DNA of 64,000 nt, taken from positions 1,018,968 to 1,082,967 of the forward strand of contig OZ022581.1 of assembly GCA_963669155.1 (NCBI GenBank), written 5' to 3'. Below are positions 43,851 through 54,380 of the stretch, piece after piece (the stretch's first letter is position 1; the number at the start of each line of letters is the position of its first letter). Source of the DNA: Arbacia lixula. Its lineage: Eukaryota > Echinodermata > Echinoidea > Arbacioida > Arbaciidae. Under the pieces are notes generated by a model that searched no databases, was not told the origin of the DNA, and saw only the letters and a program-made list of their open reading frames with translations. The position numbers and the translations under genes are program-made.

Positions 43851-46800
43851 TAATCTACCTACCTACCTACCTATCTATCTATATATCCATCCATCCATCA
43901 TACCTACCTATCTTTGGTGAACTCCTTCATGTGCGGAGTTGCAAAGTATGTGACCTGTTCCTGGGTGACTGTAAGCGGTATGTTGACCCCAACGGATGCC
44001 AGGACATCGTTCATCCAAGCACCGGCCGTTACTATCACCTTCCTGCACAGGAAGTCCCCTTGGCTAGTACACACCTAGGGTCATGGGCAGGAGCAAAGTA
44101 TTCACATTTGACATCCAGAACAACACAAACATAAAGCTCCGCTAAGGTTGATATAAAAAACAAAGGCCCTACTAAACACTTATATCTTGTAATTAAATTG
44201 TTTCAATTTTGCTTTACATCTTACTTTCCTGCGCTATTTGTAGTATAAACAACAGACCATCATTTATCCTTTGTGTGTCATATTTATGACAAAGCAATTA
44301 AATACTTATTAGCATGCTACTAATTATAATAGGGTAACGTAACGTTTTCAAATCTTTCTTACTCTCACTCTCGACAAGTTTACAAACTTACCATTTCATT
44401 TTGAAAATATTCTTTGTTCTATATATTCATCAAGGTCAGAGTAGTTTGCCCTATTTTTCTAATACTTTTCCTGATGTCTTCAGAAATGTTTCAGTTCTTG
44501 TCAGTTCTTGTTTTGGCGATACAACAGGCTTTCATGCATTGCCATATTGTGCTAAGTGAGGATCAGGCTGATGTTTTGATATGTCTAAGGTAACAAAGAT
44601 CGCAGAATTAATGGATGGATACGGGGGCAGATAAATGTGCAATCAATGCAAAGGGACATAGGCTGGTCATGTCACCAGAAGGAGAGATGGAAGATGGGCA
44701 CTCAAACTGCTGAATGGACACTGCTAAACTGAAAAGGCCACAGAGCAGGGAAAAAGTACACAGGGGTTTGGGGTGATTCTGCCCCCGAAATGCTTAAAAG
44801 AGCCCTGATAAGCGTTAAATAGAGCCCCCAGTAGACACAATGTAAAACTGTAGCCAAATGGCCAGTGTGCTCAAACAGTAGCCCCCCCCCAAAAAAAATA
44901 AAAATAAAAATAAAAATAAAAATAAAAATGAACTATTTCCCCCCTAGTACAGAGGTTGGCAAAGTAGTCAAAGAGCGAGAGAAGAAATACAACAATTCTG
45001 GAATGAAACCAACTGATATAGATATGCGAGGGAAAGAGAGAATTAAAGAGATCATGCTGAGGCCTTTATCCAGCAGCGGATTGACAATGAATGAAGAAAA
45101 ATATAACTTATAGTATAATTTTTACTTTGTAAATTGGACAAGTGTCAGACTGTATGTTTGATGATATTTGTATTGATCAATATCAACATCAAGACAGAAA
45201 AGGGCAATGAAGATCTCAAAACCAAACGATGGAAAAGGGAGCAGGCCTTTATTCAGCAGTGGTCATTGTAACATCCCACTCAATTCAGTCTCGGTCTCTG
45301 ATCTCCGGTCTTCGGACTGTGAAATTGGAAAGACCCTCTAAACCACAAAAAAAGAAAAAAAAAAGAAGAAATGATGGCATACCCTTGTGAATGTGCCCTG
45401 TTTCTCCATCCTGATCACCGCCGCGTTCTCCACGATGGTTGCCCCGTTCTTGCGGGCCAGCTGGATATGGACTGCGTTGCCCATGGCAGCATCCACTAGC
45501 CCGGAGTCTTTCTGGTACAGGCAGACCCAGTCAGGGGTCGGGTCAAACTGCGGGAACTTCCGACGGAGGCTCTCTCCCACTAACCTCTCATAGCTGCATA
45601 GATGATCAAAGGCAAAGAGGCAATGAATATAAACAAAGAGAGGTTGAACACTCTTATTTCCTTGTTTGCCAGACTCCATAAGGCCATATGAGAAATTGGT
45701 GTATTACCAGTGCAAAATGCCTCAATGGCGCATAAAGAGTTAAAGACAGCCCGTCCCTTTTTCAGATCACCACAAAACCATCGAAACATTGGCAAAACAT
45801 ATAAATAAATGTTAGCAAGCTGTATATTCATAATTTGAAACTGATATAGGTAGTGTAAAATTCAAATAATGCACGTAAACAACGTCTGATTAATAGTCTT
45901 TACCTCAGGCTCTTGGCAGTTTGTGTTGAAATAATTGCTTTATTGATTAATCTGTTTATTAAATTATGAAACGCATTATGAAAAAAAATGTTCTATAGAA
46001 GAAATCATCTCCAAAGTTTGGTAATTACTCATAAAATTAGGATTACACACATGCATAATAACCACATGGATACTGTAACAAAGACTAATACTTTTTTCGT
46101 AGTACGAAAAAAGTCGGTTTGAAATTTAACGGCTGAAATTTTTACATATACAGAAAGCTTAAACATGCCATATTCTTTTCAATGGTCTTGAATCACACTT
46201 TCTTCAATTTGCGATCGTGATAGACGATTTCAAATTTTAAGCTTGCAAAAGGGACGGACAATCTTTAAGTCCCATAGGCATTAACAATTGTTGTAATTGT
46301 TGCTTATACTGTTAGATTTTCTGGTTTTGTGGACCCTGGTCCAGTTTCGATATTAACAGTTTTAGTGCCATGGAATTGCAGTAACCATAAGGTTGAGGAT
46401 TAATTGTGTCCTATAATGTATTTGAAGTTTGTCCATAGCCTATATTGTCTTCTTTTTTTCAATACCACTTCATATTATCAAGTTTGCGGTCATTACTTCA
46501 TTGCCATAGCGATTATCTGTTCACAACTCAACTCAAAAAAGAGATCAAAATTATGAATAACAAGGCAATTCAGATGACTGATCATAATGTATTCTAGAAT
46601 TCTAGCTGTAGCGTCTACTATACAGAAAAAAATTGGTAATAAATACAACATCAGGAAGTTTCGGGGGGCGATTTTCTGATTGGAAGATGAGAGAGAGAAG
46701 CAAACGTACACTACAGCTCAGAGGAATTAGCATAGGGAAAGGGAAAGGGAAGAAAGGGAAGGAGCCGCAGTTTTGAACCGCTGTATATTTTGTCCAGTTC

Positions 46801-49800
46801 AGCATGAAACATGATAAATTTTTGGCTAAAGCATCGTGTTTCATGCTGAATGGGACAAAATATACCGCGGTTTAAAACTGCGACTCCTTCCCTTTCTTCC
46901 CTTTCCCTTTCCCTCTGCCAATTCCTTTGAGCTGGAGTGTACAGTAACAATCTACACTATAGTTTAACTGATCAGTGAATCAACTGAATCTACTCAGATT
47001 TCAATTTTCACAAAAAACAACAAACCAGCAAAGCATGATAAGTGAAATACTATAACAAGGCATTAGCAATATTGTGTCTCGCCCACTTGCGAAAATAACC
47101 AGAAATATCGCGATCTCCGTTGCTACGCAAAAGAATTGTATCCCTGGCTGATTGTGAAATATCTGCCACAGAATGTAACATTCCATAAATGAGAAGGGCT
47201 ATTTCACGCAATGCTACTTCCTCTATCTACTCCCCCTCCCCCACCTTCCCCCTTCTTTGAGATGGAATATAAAGCCTCCACCAAGTTCTATTAGATTAGA
47301 CAAAGACAAAACAGGATGATAATCAGTTGCACAATAGAGGAGGTACCCCCAGTGCATCTATGACCCAAGTTAGGTTGTAATCCAAGCAACCTATGTGAAG
47401 TTATTTGTCAAAAGAGAGTCTTGCAGGTAAACTTTAACGTATGACCTCAAATGACCTTTGACCTTATCCTGTGACCTCCAACAGCACCATAACATGAAGG
47501 TACCCCCAGTGCATCTATGACCCAAGTTAGGTTGTAATCCAAGCAACCTATGTGAAGTTATTTGTCAAAAGAGAGTCTTGCAGGTAAACTTTAACGTATG
47601 ACCTCAAATGACCTTTGACCTTATCCTGTGACCTCCAACGGCACCATAACATGAAGGTACACCCAGTGCACCTATGACCCAAGTTAGGTTGTAATCCAAG
47701 CAACCTATGTGAAGTTATTTGTCAAAAGAGAGTCTTGCAGGTAAACTTTAACGTATGACCTCAAATGACCTTTGACCTTATCCTGTGACCTCCAACGGCA
47801 CCATAACATGAAGGTACCCCCAGTGCATCTATGACCCAAGTTAGGTTGTAATCCAAGGAACCCATGTGAAGTTATTTGTCAAAAGAGAGTCTTGCAGGTA
47901 AACTTTAACGTATGATCTCAAATGACCTTTGACCTTATCCTGTGACCTCCAACGGTACCATAACATGAAGGTACCCCCAGTGCATCTGTGACCCAAGTTA
48001 GGTTGTAATCCAAGCAATCCATGTGAAGTTATTTGTCAAAAGAGAGTCTTGCAGGTAAACTTTAACGTATGACCTCAAATGACCTTTGACCTTATCCTGT
48101 GACCTCCAACGGTACCATAACATGAAGGTACCCCTAGTGCATCTATGACCCAAGTTAGGTTGTAATCCAAGCAACCTATGTGAAGTTATTTGTCAAAAGA
48201 GAGTCTTGCAGGTAAACTTTAACGTATGACCTCAAATGACCTTTGACCTTATCCTGTGACCTCCAACGGCACCATAACATGAAGGTACCCCCAGTGCATC
48301 TATGACCCAAGTTAGGTTGTAATCCAAGCAATCCATGTGAAGTTATTTGTCAAAAGAGAGTCTTGCAGGTAAACTTTAACGTATGACCTCAAATGACCTT
48401 TGACCTTATCCTGTGACCTCTAACGGTACCATAACATGAAGGTATCCCCAGTGCATCTATGACCCAAGTTGGGTTGTAATCCAAGCAACCTATGTGAAGT
48501 TATTTGTCAAAAGAGAGTCTTGCAGGTAAACTTTAACATTTGTGACGGACGACGGGCGACGGACGACGGACGACGGACGGACGACGGACGACGGACGGAC
48601 GACGGACGGACGACGGACGGACGACGGACGGACGACGGACGGACGCCATTTGGATCCCTTAGTCTCGCCTTCACCTCCGGTGGGCGAGACAAAAAGCACA
48701 CACAGGATAAGTGAAATTGGCACACATATAAAATAGTGGATAGCTGATCTATATAATTGAATACATAATGTGTACATATGTACTCTGTATCAAGAACAAT
48801 ATCCTTCAACTCAATAAATGTACCATAATTTGTACATCTATTGTATTCTGCTTGCATTTCCCTAGATTCTCTGGATTGATTTATCATACACGAAAAATAA
48901 GGAGACTAGCATTTTGATAGTGTGTGTTACCATTTCATGAAGAAGACATAGATACCATAAACTGCGAGATAAGTTCCTAATGTACTGAAGACCATTCAAA
49001 GGCCTTCATTGTGTCTGGATCTGTCTATGCACGTGAGCTGCTATCACCCACAATATACCACATTATACATGCAACCAAAAGGGTAAATCCCCCCTGGCAT
49101 TTTTTCACGTATCGGAGCATTTAATAGATTCTGATCATTGTCAATTATGAGATTTCCCTAAGCACAAATTGAATGGTATATGTTGCTGCCAATTGATGGC
49201 TTTGTTGGTGGGAAATCATGCATTTTGTGACAAAAATGGGTGATTTTTTTGTGTCAGCTTCTATACACAAATAACAACCTTATCAAGACAACAACATGGT
49301 GTAGGAGGGTATAACTCTTTGGAGAAATTCCAGCCTAGTTTGCAGTGGTCCTGGGCCATATCCTAGATCAACATCGCATACAAACTTTGATTATGTGCCA
49401 GGTATTTTTTCACATGCAAAGCACACAAATTCCCTACAGAAACATTTTATCTCACACATGAGGGGTTTCATAGAATTGCTTTGTATTTCTTTGGCCATAA
49501 GACGGCGTTCACATTTATCTCTGGTAATGCTGTGTGTCTTTTTCAGAAGCAATGCACAATCAAACATCCCAGGAAAGAGTACCATTTTTGACCTTGCATC
49601 AAGGGTTAACAATTAAGTCTCATGGGTACAGATACAAACCTGTGTAACAATTTAACCAGAATGGTTTGTTACACATATGTGATATAATCAACATAGTGTT
49701 ACTATCGAAACCATATATGGTTAAACCATGGTTAAAATAAACATGGTTTTACAACGGTTTTCATTGTTCAACCATCATTCAAAACATGGTTAAAAACACT

Positions 49801-49831
49801 ATGGTTTTACCATCAAACCATATGGTTCATT

Positions 49832-49874
<43 letters not shown>

Positions 49875-52800
49875 GGCCTTAATTGTTCAACCATTGTTGA
49901 ATGAAGACCTCGTCAATCAACCATATGGTTAAACCATGGTTAAAAAAATATGGTATGAGCATTGCTTAAATGATGGTTTTGATTGTAAAACCATCATTCA
50001 AGCTATGTTTAAACCATGTTGTTGTTGTTGTTTCTGACAAGGGTTAGCGGAAGCTTACGGCACGTTCTGTTCCTCCATGGCTTGGGCATAGTTCTCAAGG
50101 ATCCCGGCCCCTACAGTGCCCTTCTTAGCGATGTCCAGACCCCCCGTCTTGTAAACCAGCTGGATCCCCGACTCCTTCTCCGCCTCCCCCCATGCCTTGT
50201 ATGTTCCCTTGGCCAGCTGCACGTAGTCACTGCAGTTGTAGGACAGTCGTCTGAAAAGTTTGGGAAAAAAATGATTTTAACCCTTACATTACCAGGCTTT
50301 GAAAATCATATTGGCTTAATACCCATCTCCATGCTAATGATAATGAGAGAGTTAAAGTAGTTATCAAGTCACTGAAAATATAGGTAAATAGCAGAAGATA
50401 TGGGTGTGTTGGGAGGTGCATGGTGGGGGTGGGGGGTAGGGGTGCAGGGGGTATAGAAACCAAAATATATACACTCTACCAAGATTAAAGGTCAGTCCTC
50501 CCACACACACACACACACACACACACACCCCTTAGCATTTTTCATACATCCGAGGGAAGTTGTCTACAGATATTGATCACTAAAACCATTTACTGATATG
50601 GACTTTCTCAGGCCAACATGGTGGGAAATCATTAATTTTATGACAGAAGGTGAGCACATTAATCTTATCTTTTTGTGACTTGTCTCAGCTTCCACAAATG
50701 ATTAACAAGACAATCACGCAGTCCTACTGGTTCCAATTTACTTAACTGAGCTGGTGCCAAATATTATTTAAGGCGGGGCCAACTTCCAATAACCATAACA
50801 TTTTTATAACATATCTGACTAATTTGCTCAATTGATCTTTGACATATCGACTTTCAGGGTGAACTATGTACTGTACCCCTTTAAAGAAAAATCCCATGCA
50901 GTCATGATCCAGAGATTTTCCATTTGAAAAGCAGGGGAACAAACTTGAATTGAACTACTAAACCCATTGCATGTTTAAGGAAATACTAGCTATATATATG
51001 GCAGGGACCAATCAGCTACTGTATTATAATACTTTCATACAGCATCTATTATTGCCCCCCCCCCCCCTTCATCCCGGCTACTCCACACACACACACAGAA
51101 CAATACCCTAAATAAAACAACAACAACAACCCTTACAGAAATGCAGGCTGGGCTTATATACAGTAGACAGTAACCACATTGTCTATAATCCCCTTGGGCA
51201 ATCATCTATCGTAATAATTTCATGCAGCATCTATTTTTTATTTTTGGCCCACCATACCCCTCCACACAGACAGAACAATTAATACCCAAAATGGAATCCC
51301 CCCCCCTCCCCCACAAACATTGTTACAGGAATGCAGGCTAACTGGGGCAGGGTCAATATACTGTAACTACATTGTCTGTATATTCCCTCCCAGCATACAA
51401 CCTCAATTTATAATCTAATTCTTATATCATAACCCCATCTAATATCATTGAACCATTCTATACATGTATACACATGTATATATAAAAAATAAGACCCAAA
51501 ATCTATCTATCTGTCTCACTCATGCATATAGCAAGCACAAGTAGATTACACAAGTTGCAATGCAGCAGCTAGCTAGCATAAACATATATATATGCCTCAA
51601 TTATGTATCATATTATATTTAAGCTTCTCGAAGGGACACTTCACCCTGAAATCAAGTTAAGGAGACACATGAAAGAAACATATTAGTGAAGGTTTGATGA
51701 AAATCCGTCAAAGGATTAGAGAGTTATGATCTTTTAAAGTTTTGATTTTGTAATGTAACTTGCTTGGTGCTTTACCATATGTTGTGAACATTTTCTCAAA
51801 CAGACATGCATCCTTTTACCAATGCATTTGATGTATCTTTAGAAATACGTTTTTACACAGGCCTGTATGTACAATAAAAATCATTCCATTGTCAAAAACA
51901 GAAAAAGGGCAAGTTATGGAACTATTTGGTACAAAACATATGGCACCTCGCACATGACGTCACAAAATTTAGATTTCAAGAGATCATAACTTTCTTATCT
52001 TTTGACTGGTTCGTCCCGCGTAAAACCTTTCATCACTTATATGTTTCTTTCATGTTTCTGCTTTTATTGAAACCAACTTATCTTCGGGGTAAACTATATC
52101 CCTGTAAATCAATTAGCTTTGCAAAGTATTTACATGATTCTGGAATGATCCTGTGAACCTCCATGATCATGTCCAAGTTTAAACTGCTCCAGACCAAGAA
52201 CACCTGTGGTTGCACAAAATGACAATGACAATAATGATAACAGGATATGTAGTTTTTATGTAACGTTCATTGTATTATTCATTTTTCTCTTTTTCCTTTA
52301 GTAATGTTTTTAATTGTATACTTTTGATATATTGAATAATGAATATGCTGGTGTTTCTTTTCTTTTTCTGGTTTGTTAGGGTGTAAACTGTAAAACATAT
52401 GTTTTGAGTTTTGTATTTGTGCGCGTTTTAATGCAAATTAAGTTGAAATTGAATTGAAATTGGATACAAAGATGATAATAAGTACAATAACTTTAAGTAT
52501 AGGCATGTGATATAATTAATGAATCATATACTGATGTTAACATATACCAAACTATTATGTTAATGTCTCTCTTCCTGTCACAATTCTCCTATGCAATCAA
52601 ACCAATGGCACATGTGGCTGTAATTGTATTGCAAACAGAACGTTGATGTTTGGAGCTACTATATTTCACACACAAAAGCTATACGACACCAGATAGAGCA
52701 AATCTAGTGAGCCTCAACTTAGTACCATTTTAATAATTTTAAAAGTTAAAATTAACCTAATGCCAACAAATACCATTTGCCAAAGAAGCCATCAGCTTGC

Positions 52801-53065
52801 ATGGTCTGAGACTAACTTGACAAACAAAAAGAGACTATTCGCTTTAATTAGCGATAGAGACACTTTGCTCTGTTTTGGTATCTTTCTTTTCAATATGATT
52901 TGGAGGTACAGTGTATACACGGCTTTTGGCTACATAATATTTTAAAAAGCAAAGTTTCGACTTACGACGGCCAGCTTTCCTGGACAACCAGTACACGGCT
53001 GCGCTCCCGACCCCACCGCAGCCGATAACAACATAGTCGAATTGCTTGACGGCTTTTAACGACAT
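36852..53065 (-). CDS. Peroxisomal FAD-dependent amine oxidase, sarcosine/pipecolate oxidase family (complete; mutually exclusive exon 6)
   Basis: Flavoprotein of the monomeric sarcosine oxidase/PIPOX family, which oxidises secondary or N-methylated amino acids with O2, giving H2O2. Transcript order: 53065-52966, 52203-52134, 50250-50059, 45593-45383, 44074-43908, then either 42021-41832 (6a) or 41524-41323 (6b), 38679-38546 and 37023-36852 (TAG). All junctions are GT-AG with matching phases. The product is 411 aa with 6a or 415 aa with 6b, close to the family's usual ~390. Visible features: Rossmann motif GCGGVG (15-20), E39 after the second strand, SRIIR (R55/R58, matching MSOX R49/R52), a Lys matching O2-activating K265, TKTC with the Cys matching flavin-linked C315, a Lys matching K348, and C-terminal SKL (PTS1). 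The substrate is unknown. PIPOX is the nearest vertebrate name, but orthology is not proven. Confidence 0.93.
37083..37420. repeat. Dispersed repeat interrupted by a MITE
   Basis: The same repeat as 12548-12785 is split by the MITE at 37117-37273; the left part ends ...gtgaggatagac and the right part resumes gaagtccacaacta. Confidence 0.7.
37117..37273. mobile_element. MITE family TTACCATTAATGGTAA, copy 3 (nested insertion)
   Basis: Starts cctgttgcataaaacttacc and ends caagttttatgcagcggggc-cc, an imperfect inverted pair. It is inserted into another repeat whose uninterrupted copy is at 12548-12785, which fixes its borders. Oxidase intron 7. Confidence 0.82.
37760..37893 (-). mobile_element. 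tRNA-derived SINE fragment
   Basis: The minus strand has a perfect Pol III A box TGGCTCAGTTGG (37882-37871) and a B-box-like GGTTTGAGTCC (37838-37828) at normal tRNA spacing. The T stem pairs (GTGGG/CCCAC), but the anticodon and acceptor stems do not, so this is a tRNA-derived repeat, not a tRNA gene. Confidence 0.55.
39690..40016 (+). mobile_element. LINE 3' end, tandemly duplicated remnant
   Basis: A frame reads [18 protein letters not shown] and, about 195 bp later, [18 protein letters not shown], each followed by N-S-(I/V)-A-S-F. This resembles the (S/T).LWN.LP...SF ending of non-LTR retrotransposon ORF2. The DNA repeat tctttcttcccggactcaac is present at about 39750 and 39903. Oxidase intron between exons 7 and 6b. 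Confidence 0.5.
40538..41083. mobile_element. hAT-like MITE with long G/C homopolymers, copy 2
   Basis: Ends are catgggcggaaatc and gatttccgcccatg (inverted). Perfect 8-bp target duplications attggagg flank it at 40530-40537 and 41084-41091, diagnostic of the hAT superfamily. The interior is an expanded version of copy 1, with its block containing cgggataaaa repeated several times between G/C runs. In the oxidase intron between exon 7 and exon 6b. Confidence 0.9.
41323..41524 (-). CDS. Oxidase exon 6b, second of a mutually exclusive pair
   Basis: 202 nt (3n+1), acceptor atgtag, donor gtgagt. The entry and exit phases are the same as exon 6a. It encodes 67 codons, including [20 protein letters not shown] and [13 protein letters not shown], with a 4-residue insertion (SGNH area) just before the active-site Tyr. 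No frame damage. It sits 307 bp downstream of 6a. Using both or neither would shift the frame of exon 7. Confidence 0.9.
41832..42021 (-). CDS. Oxidase exon 6a, first of a mutually exclusive pair
   Basis: 190 nt (3n+1), acceptor ttgcag, donor gtaacg. It enters at phase 2 (completing Arg) and ends in phase 0. It encodes 63 full codons, including [20 protein letters not shown], then [13 protein letters not shown]. By spacing from the family, Tyr262 and Lys273 match MSOX Tyr254 and Lys265 (the O2-activating lysine), and Asp277 stands where MSOX has His269. About 48% identical to exon 6b in protein. Confidence 0.9.
42060..42800. repeat. Purine-rich low-complexity tract (about 740 bp)
   Basis: The + strand is dominated by A and G, with many degenerate ggggtagaaggg / gggtcaagggg units at 42400-42510. 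In the oxidase transcript (minus strand) this is a very long pyrimidine-rich tract just upstream of exon 6a. Open frames across it are compositional artefacts. Confidence 0.9.
43608..43907. repeat. (TATC)n microsatellite, about 300 bp, abutting the exon 5 donor
   Basis: Mostly (tatc)n, with short (tacc)n and (catc)n ends at 43855-43907. The donor of oxidase exon 5 (minus strand gtaggt at 43907-43902) is part of the terminal tacctacc units. Confidence 0.97.
43908..53065 (-). CDS. Oxidase exons 1-5: FAD-binding half
   Basis: Exon 1, 53065-52966 ([20 protein letters not shown]..., ends phase 1). Exon 2, 52203-52134 ([20 protein letters not shown], ends phase 2). Exon 3, 50250-50059 ([20 protein letters not shown] ... 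[11 protein letters not shown], ends phase 2). Exon 4, 45593-45383 ([20 protein letters not shown], ends phase 0). Exon 5, 44074-43908 ([14 protein letters not shown] ... [12 protein letters not shown], ends phase 2). The ATG is the first in-frame one, and the Rossmann strand begins 9 residues in, as in the family. The 70-nt exon 2 was found from the required family motif; it fits both flanking phases exactly. The exon 5 donor (gtaggtatg) is followed by (GATA)n within about 15 bp. Confidence 0.92.
44755..44935. repeat. Dispersed repeat, copy 2, with (AAAAAT)n run
   Basis: Second copy of the 35725-35882 repeat, followed directly by an (aaaaat)n run at about 44890-44928. Oxidase intron 4 region (between 43908 and 45383 it lies in the intron after exon 4). 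Confidence 0.8.
45740..46268 (-). mobile_element. TTAA-flanked 530-bp MITE (piggyBac-like), copy 2
   Basis: Same element as 24314-24843 in the opposite orientation, 529 bp, with TTAA at 45740-45743 and 46265-46268. The central hairpin is a perfect 25-nt palindrome at 46090-46114. It lies in intron 3 of the oxidase gene. Confidence 0.88.
46707..46941. mobile_element. Palindromic TA-flanked MITE, copy 1
   Basis: Two arms of about 100 bp (tacactacagctcagaggaa ... ; ... ttcctttgagctggagtgta) fold back, with inner pairs such as ccgctgtatattttgtcc/ggacaaaatataccgcgg and catgaaac/gtttcatg. TA at both ends suggests Tc1/mariner-type insertion. A second copy is at 58064-58290. Confidence 0.88.
47055..48695. 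mobile_element. Composite element with 157-bp tandem core (pearl/HINE-like), copy 1
   Basis: The left part carries tgtctcgcccac (47075); the right end carries gtgggcgagaca, its exact inverse. Inside are eight units at 47342, 47499, 47656, 47813, 47970, 48127, 48284 and 48441, each 157 bp (last one cut), then a (GACGGAC)n-type microsatellite at about 48542-48645 and a conserved 3' segment with its own hairpin (gtctcgcc ... gggcgagac). This layout resembles the bivalve pearl elements (about 160-bp core repeats plus an ACGG microsatellite). It lies in oxidase intron 3. Confidence 0.9.
48696..49640. other. Oxidase intron 3 segment, nothing recognised
   Basis: AT-rich, no coding potential and no clear repeat structure visible by eye. 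Confidence 0.5.
49640..50030. repeat. TGGTTAAACCAT-rich palindromic region with (ATC)n run
   Basis: Many overlapping copies of catggttaaac/aaccatggtt in both orientations, interrupted by an (atc)n run at about 49830-49874. It ends about 30 bp from the exon 3 donor at 50058. Probably stacked foldback elements. Confidence 0.75.
50500..50528. repeat. (CA)n microsatellite
   Basis: A run of cacaca dinucleotides in the intron upstream of exon 3. The rest of 50251-51630 is AT-rich with short C runs (51056-51067) and nothing else recognised. Confidence 0.9.
51632..52104. mobile_element. MITE-like element ending 30 bp from oxidase exon 2
   Basis: gggacacttcaccctgaaat at the left and gggtaaactatatcccta-like sequence at the right form a loose inverted pair; inner arms gaaagaaacatatt / tatgtttctttc and gagttatgatct / agatcataact also pair. 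A style common in marine invertebrate genomes. Confidence 0.6.
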
Positions 53066-53153
53066 GTTGTGGCAGAAGCGTTGTGGATGCCCAGAGTTTG
53101 CAAATCACGTACGACGTAAACAAAGCGCAACTGTTATAATGCCGATTGTGTCA

Positions 53154-53163
53154 CCTATATATC
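53154..53163 (-). promoter_or_regulatory. Candidate TATA box of the oxidase gene
   Basis: On the minus strand GATATATAGG lies about 90 bp upstream of the ATG at 53065, in the right place for a transcription start around 53125. The surrounding 53100-53240 region is CpG-richer than its neighbours. Position-based only. Confidence 0.4.
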
Positions 53164-53728
53164 ACGATTCTGCTACATACGTATGCGACCGCCACTAGCA
53201 CGCGAGCGCATCGCTTATCACACAGCAAATACGCCCACCGGAATGGTGGGCGTTTTGATGTATACAACCAGGGAGGTCTAGCTCTTACAACTCCCTGATA
53301 CCGTGCGTCTAAAAAAAAACAAACAAAAAAACATCACACTTATGACATGGCTGCAAATCAACAAAAAATAAAATTATTCTGAGGGGAAAAGTTTGTATGT
53401 ATATGAAAAGCTCACACACTCCACTTTTATGTAACATCAAAAAGTTTGACAAAAAAAAAATACTGCTGTAGGTGAGCACTGCTCAACGCACGTACAAGTA
53501 CTTAAGGTTGCGCAGGAATAATCTTTTTTGTGTGTCTGTATCATATAACTAATTTAGAACAGATCAATGTTCACTGAGCATAATCACTTCTGCCAACCCA
53601 CTACCAAATTCCATTCCATGTAGTGCGCTTCTAGCAGAAGAGACCTTGTGGGTTGACGTGATCAAACTATACAAAACAAGGTTAAATCTGATCAACATGG
53701 ACTGTACTTTGGGAGTAGAATAGTTTCA

Positions 53729-54380
53729 CCAGGGAGGCGTTAGGAAGGAGAAGAAACTCGAGCATAATTATTTTCAAACATCTGTATGGGTTCTAAAGCG
53801 TGCTCATGAATGTCAAAAGCATTCCATAATCATGACAATGCTTTGATCTACCATGTGCGGGGCCGACATTCAGTTGTTGTCAACTTGAAAAGAAATTTCT
53901 TTCATTGCTTAGGCCTATTTGTCTCTAAAAGCTTTCTTTTTGACAATTTTCTTTTGCTAACTATAAGGAAGTTTTAAAGGGCAGATTATGACAGATCCTT
54001 TACTTTACTTTTGTTTCGAAAAGTAATGAGGAATCACTAAAAAAATCGGACATGTAAGATATTTGTATTACTTACAAACTTGACTAATTTCTTCACTTTC
54101 AGACATCTTGTCCATTTGTGGAATTCAACCATTCTCAAAATGATATCATTAATGGTGTTTGTGTGCGTTTGCGTGCAGCGGAGATATTTTACTTAAAAAA
54201 TTGTTTATTTGTGTTTGCTGATACCTGTTATGCTCATGGAAGTATTGATGTCATTAACAGAACGGGACAAGCGAAACGCGACTCTAAATTTCTTTTGTTC
54301 TCTCTGAGAAACTGTGTTTGAAATTCAATGTTTAAGAATCATTATGCTCGAGTTTCTTCTCCCTCCTAACACCTCCCTGG
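53729..54380. mobile_element. 652-bp element with ~40-bp inverted ends
   Basis: ccagggaggcgttaggaagg at the left is inverted as cctcctaacacctccctgg at the right; the match continues through gaagaaactcgagcataat. The interior has no credible gene. It is upstream of the oxidase gene; 53236-53728 and 54381-55569 hold nothing else recognised. Confidence 0.85.

Noticed and set aside
43600..43920. Open frame made of (LSIY)n repeats
   Set aside because: Pure translation of the (TATC)n microsatellite.
47342..48540. CRISPR-like array of regular repeats
   Set aside because: The units are contiguous 157-bp satellites with no variable spacers, and the DNA is animal.
48490..48887. [15 protein letters not shown] and [13 protein letters not shown] open frames
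   Set aside because: Translations of the ACGG-type microsatellite in the composite element.
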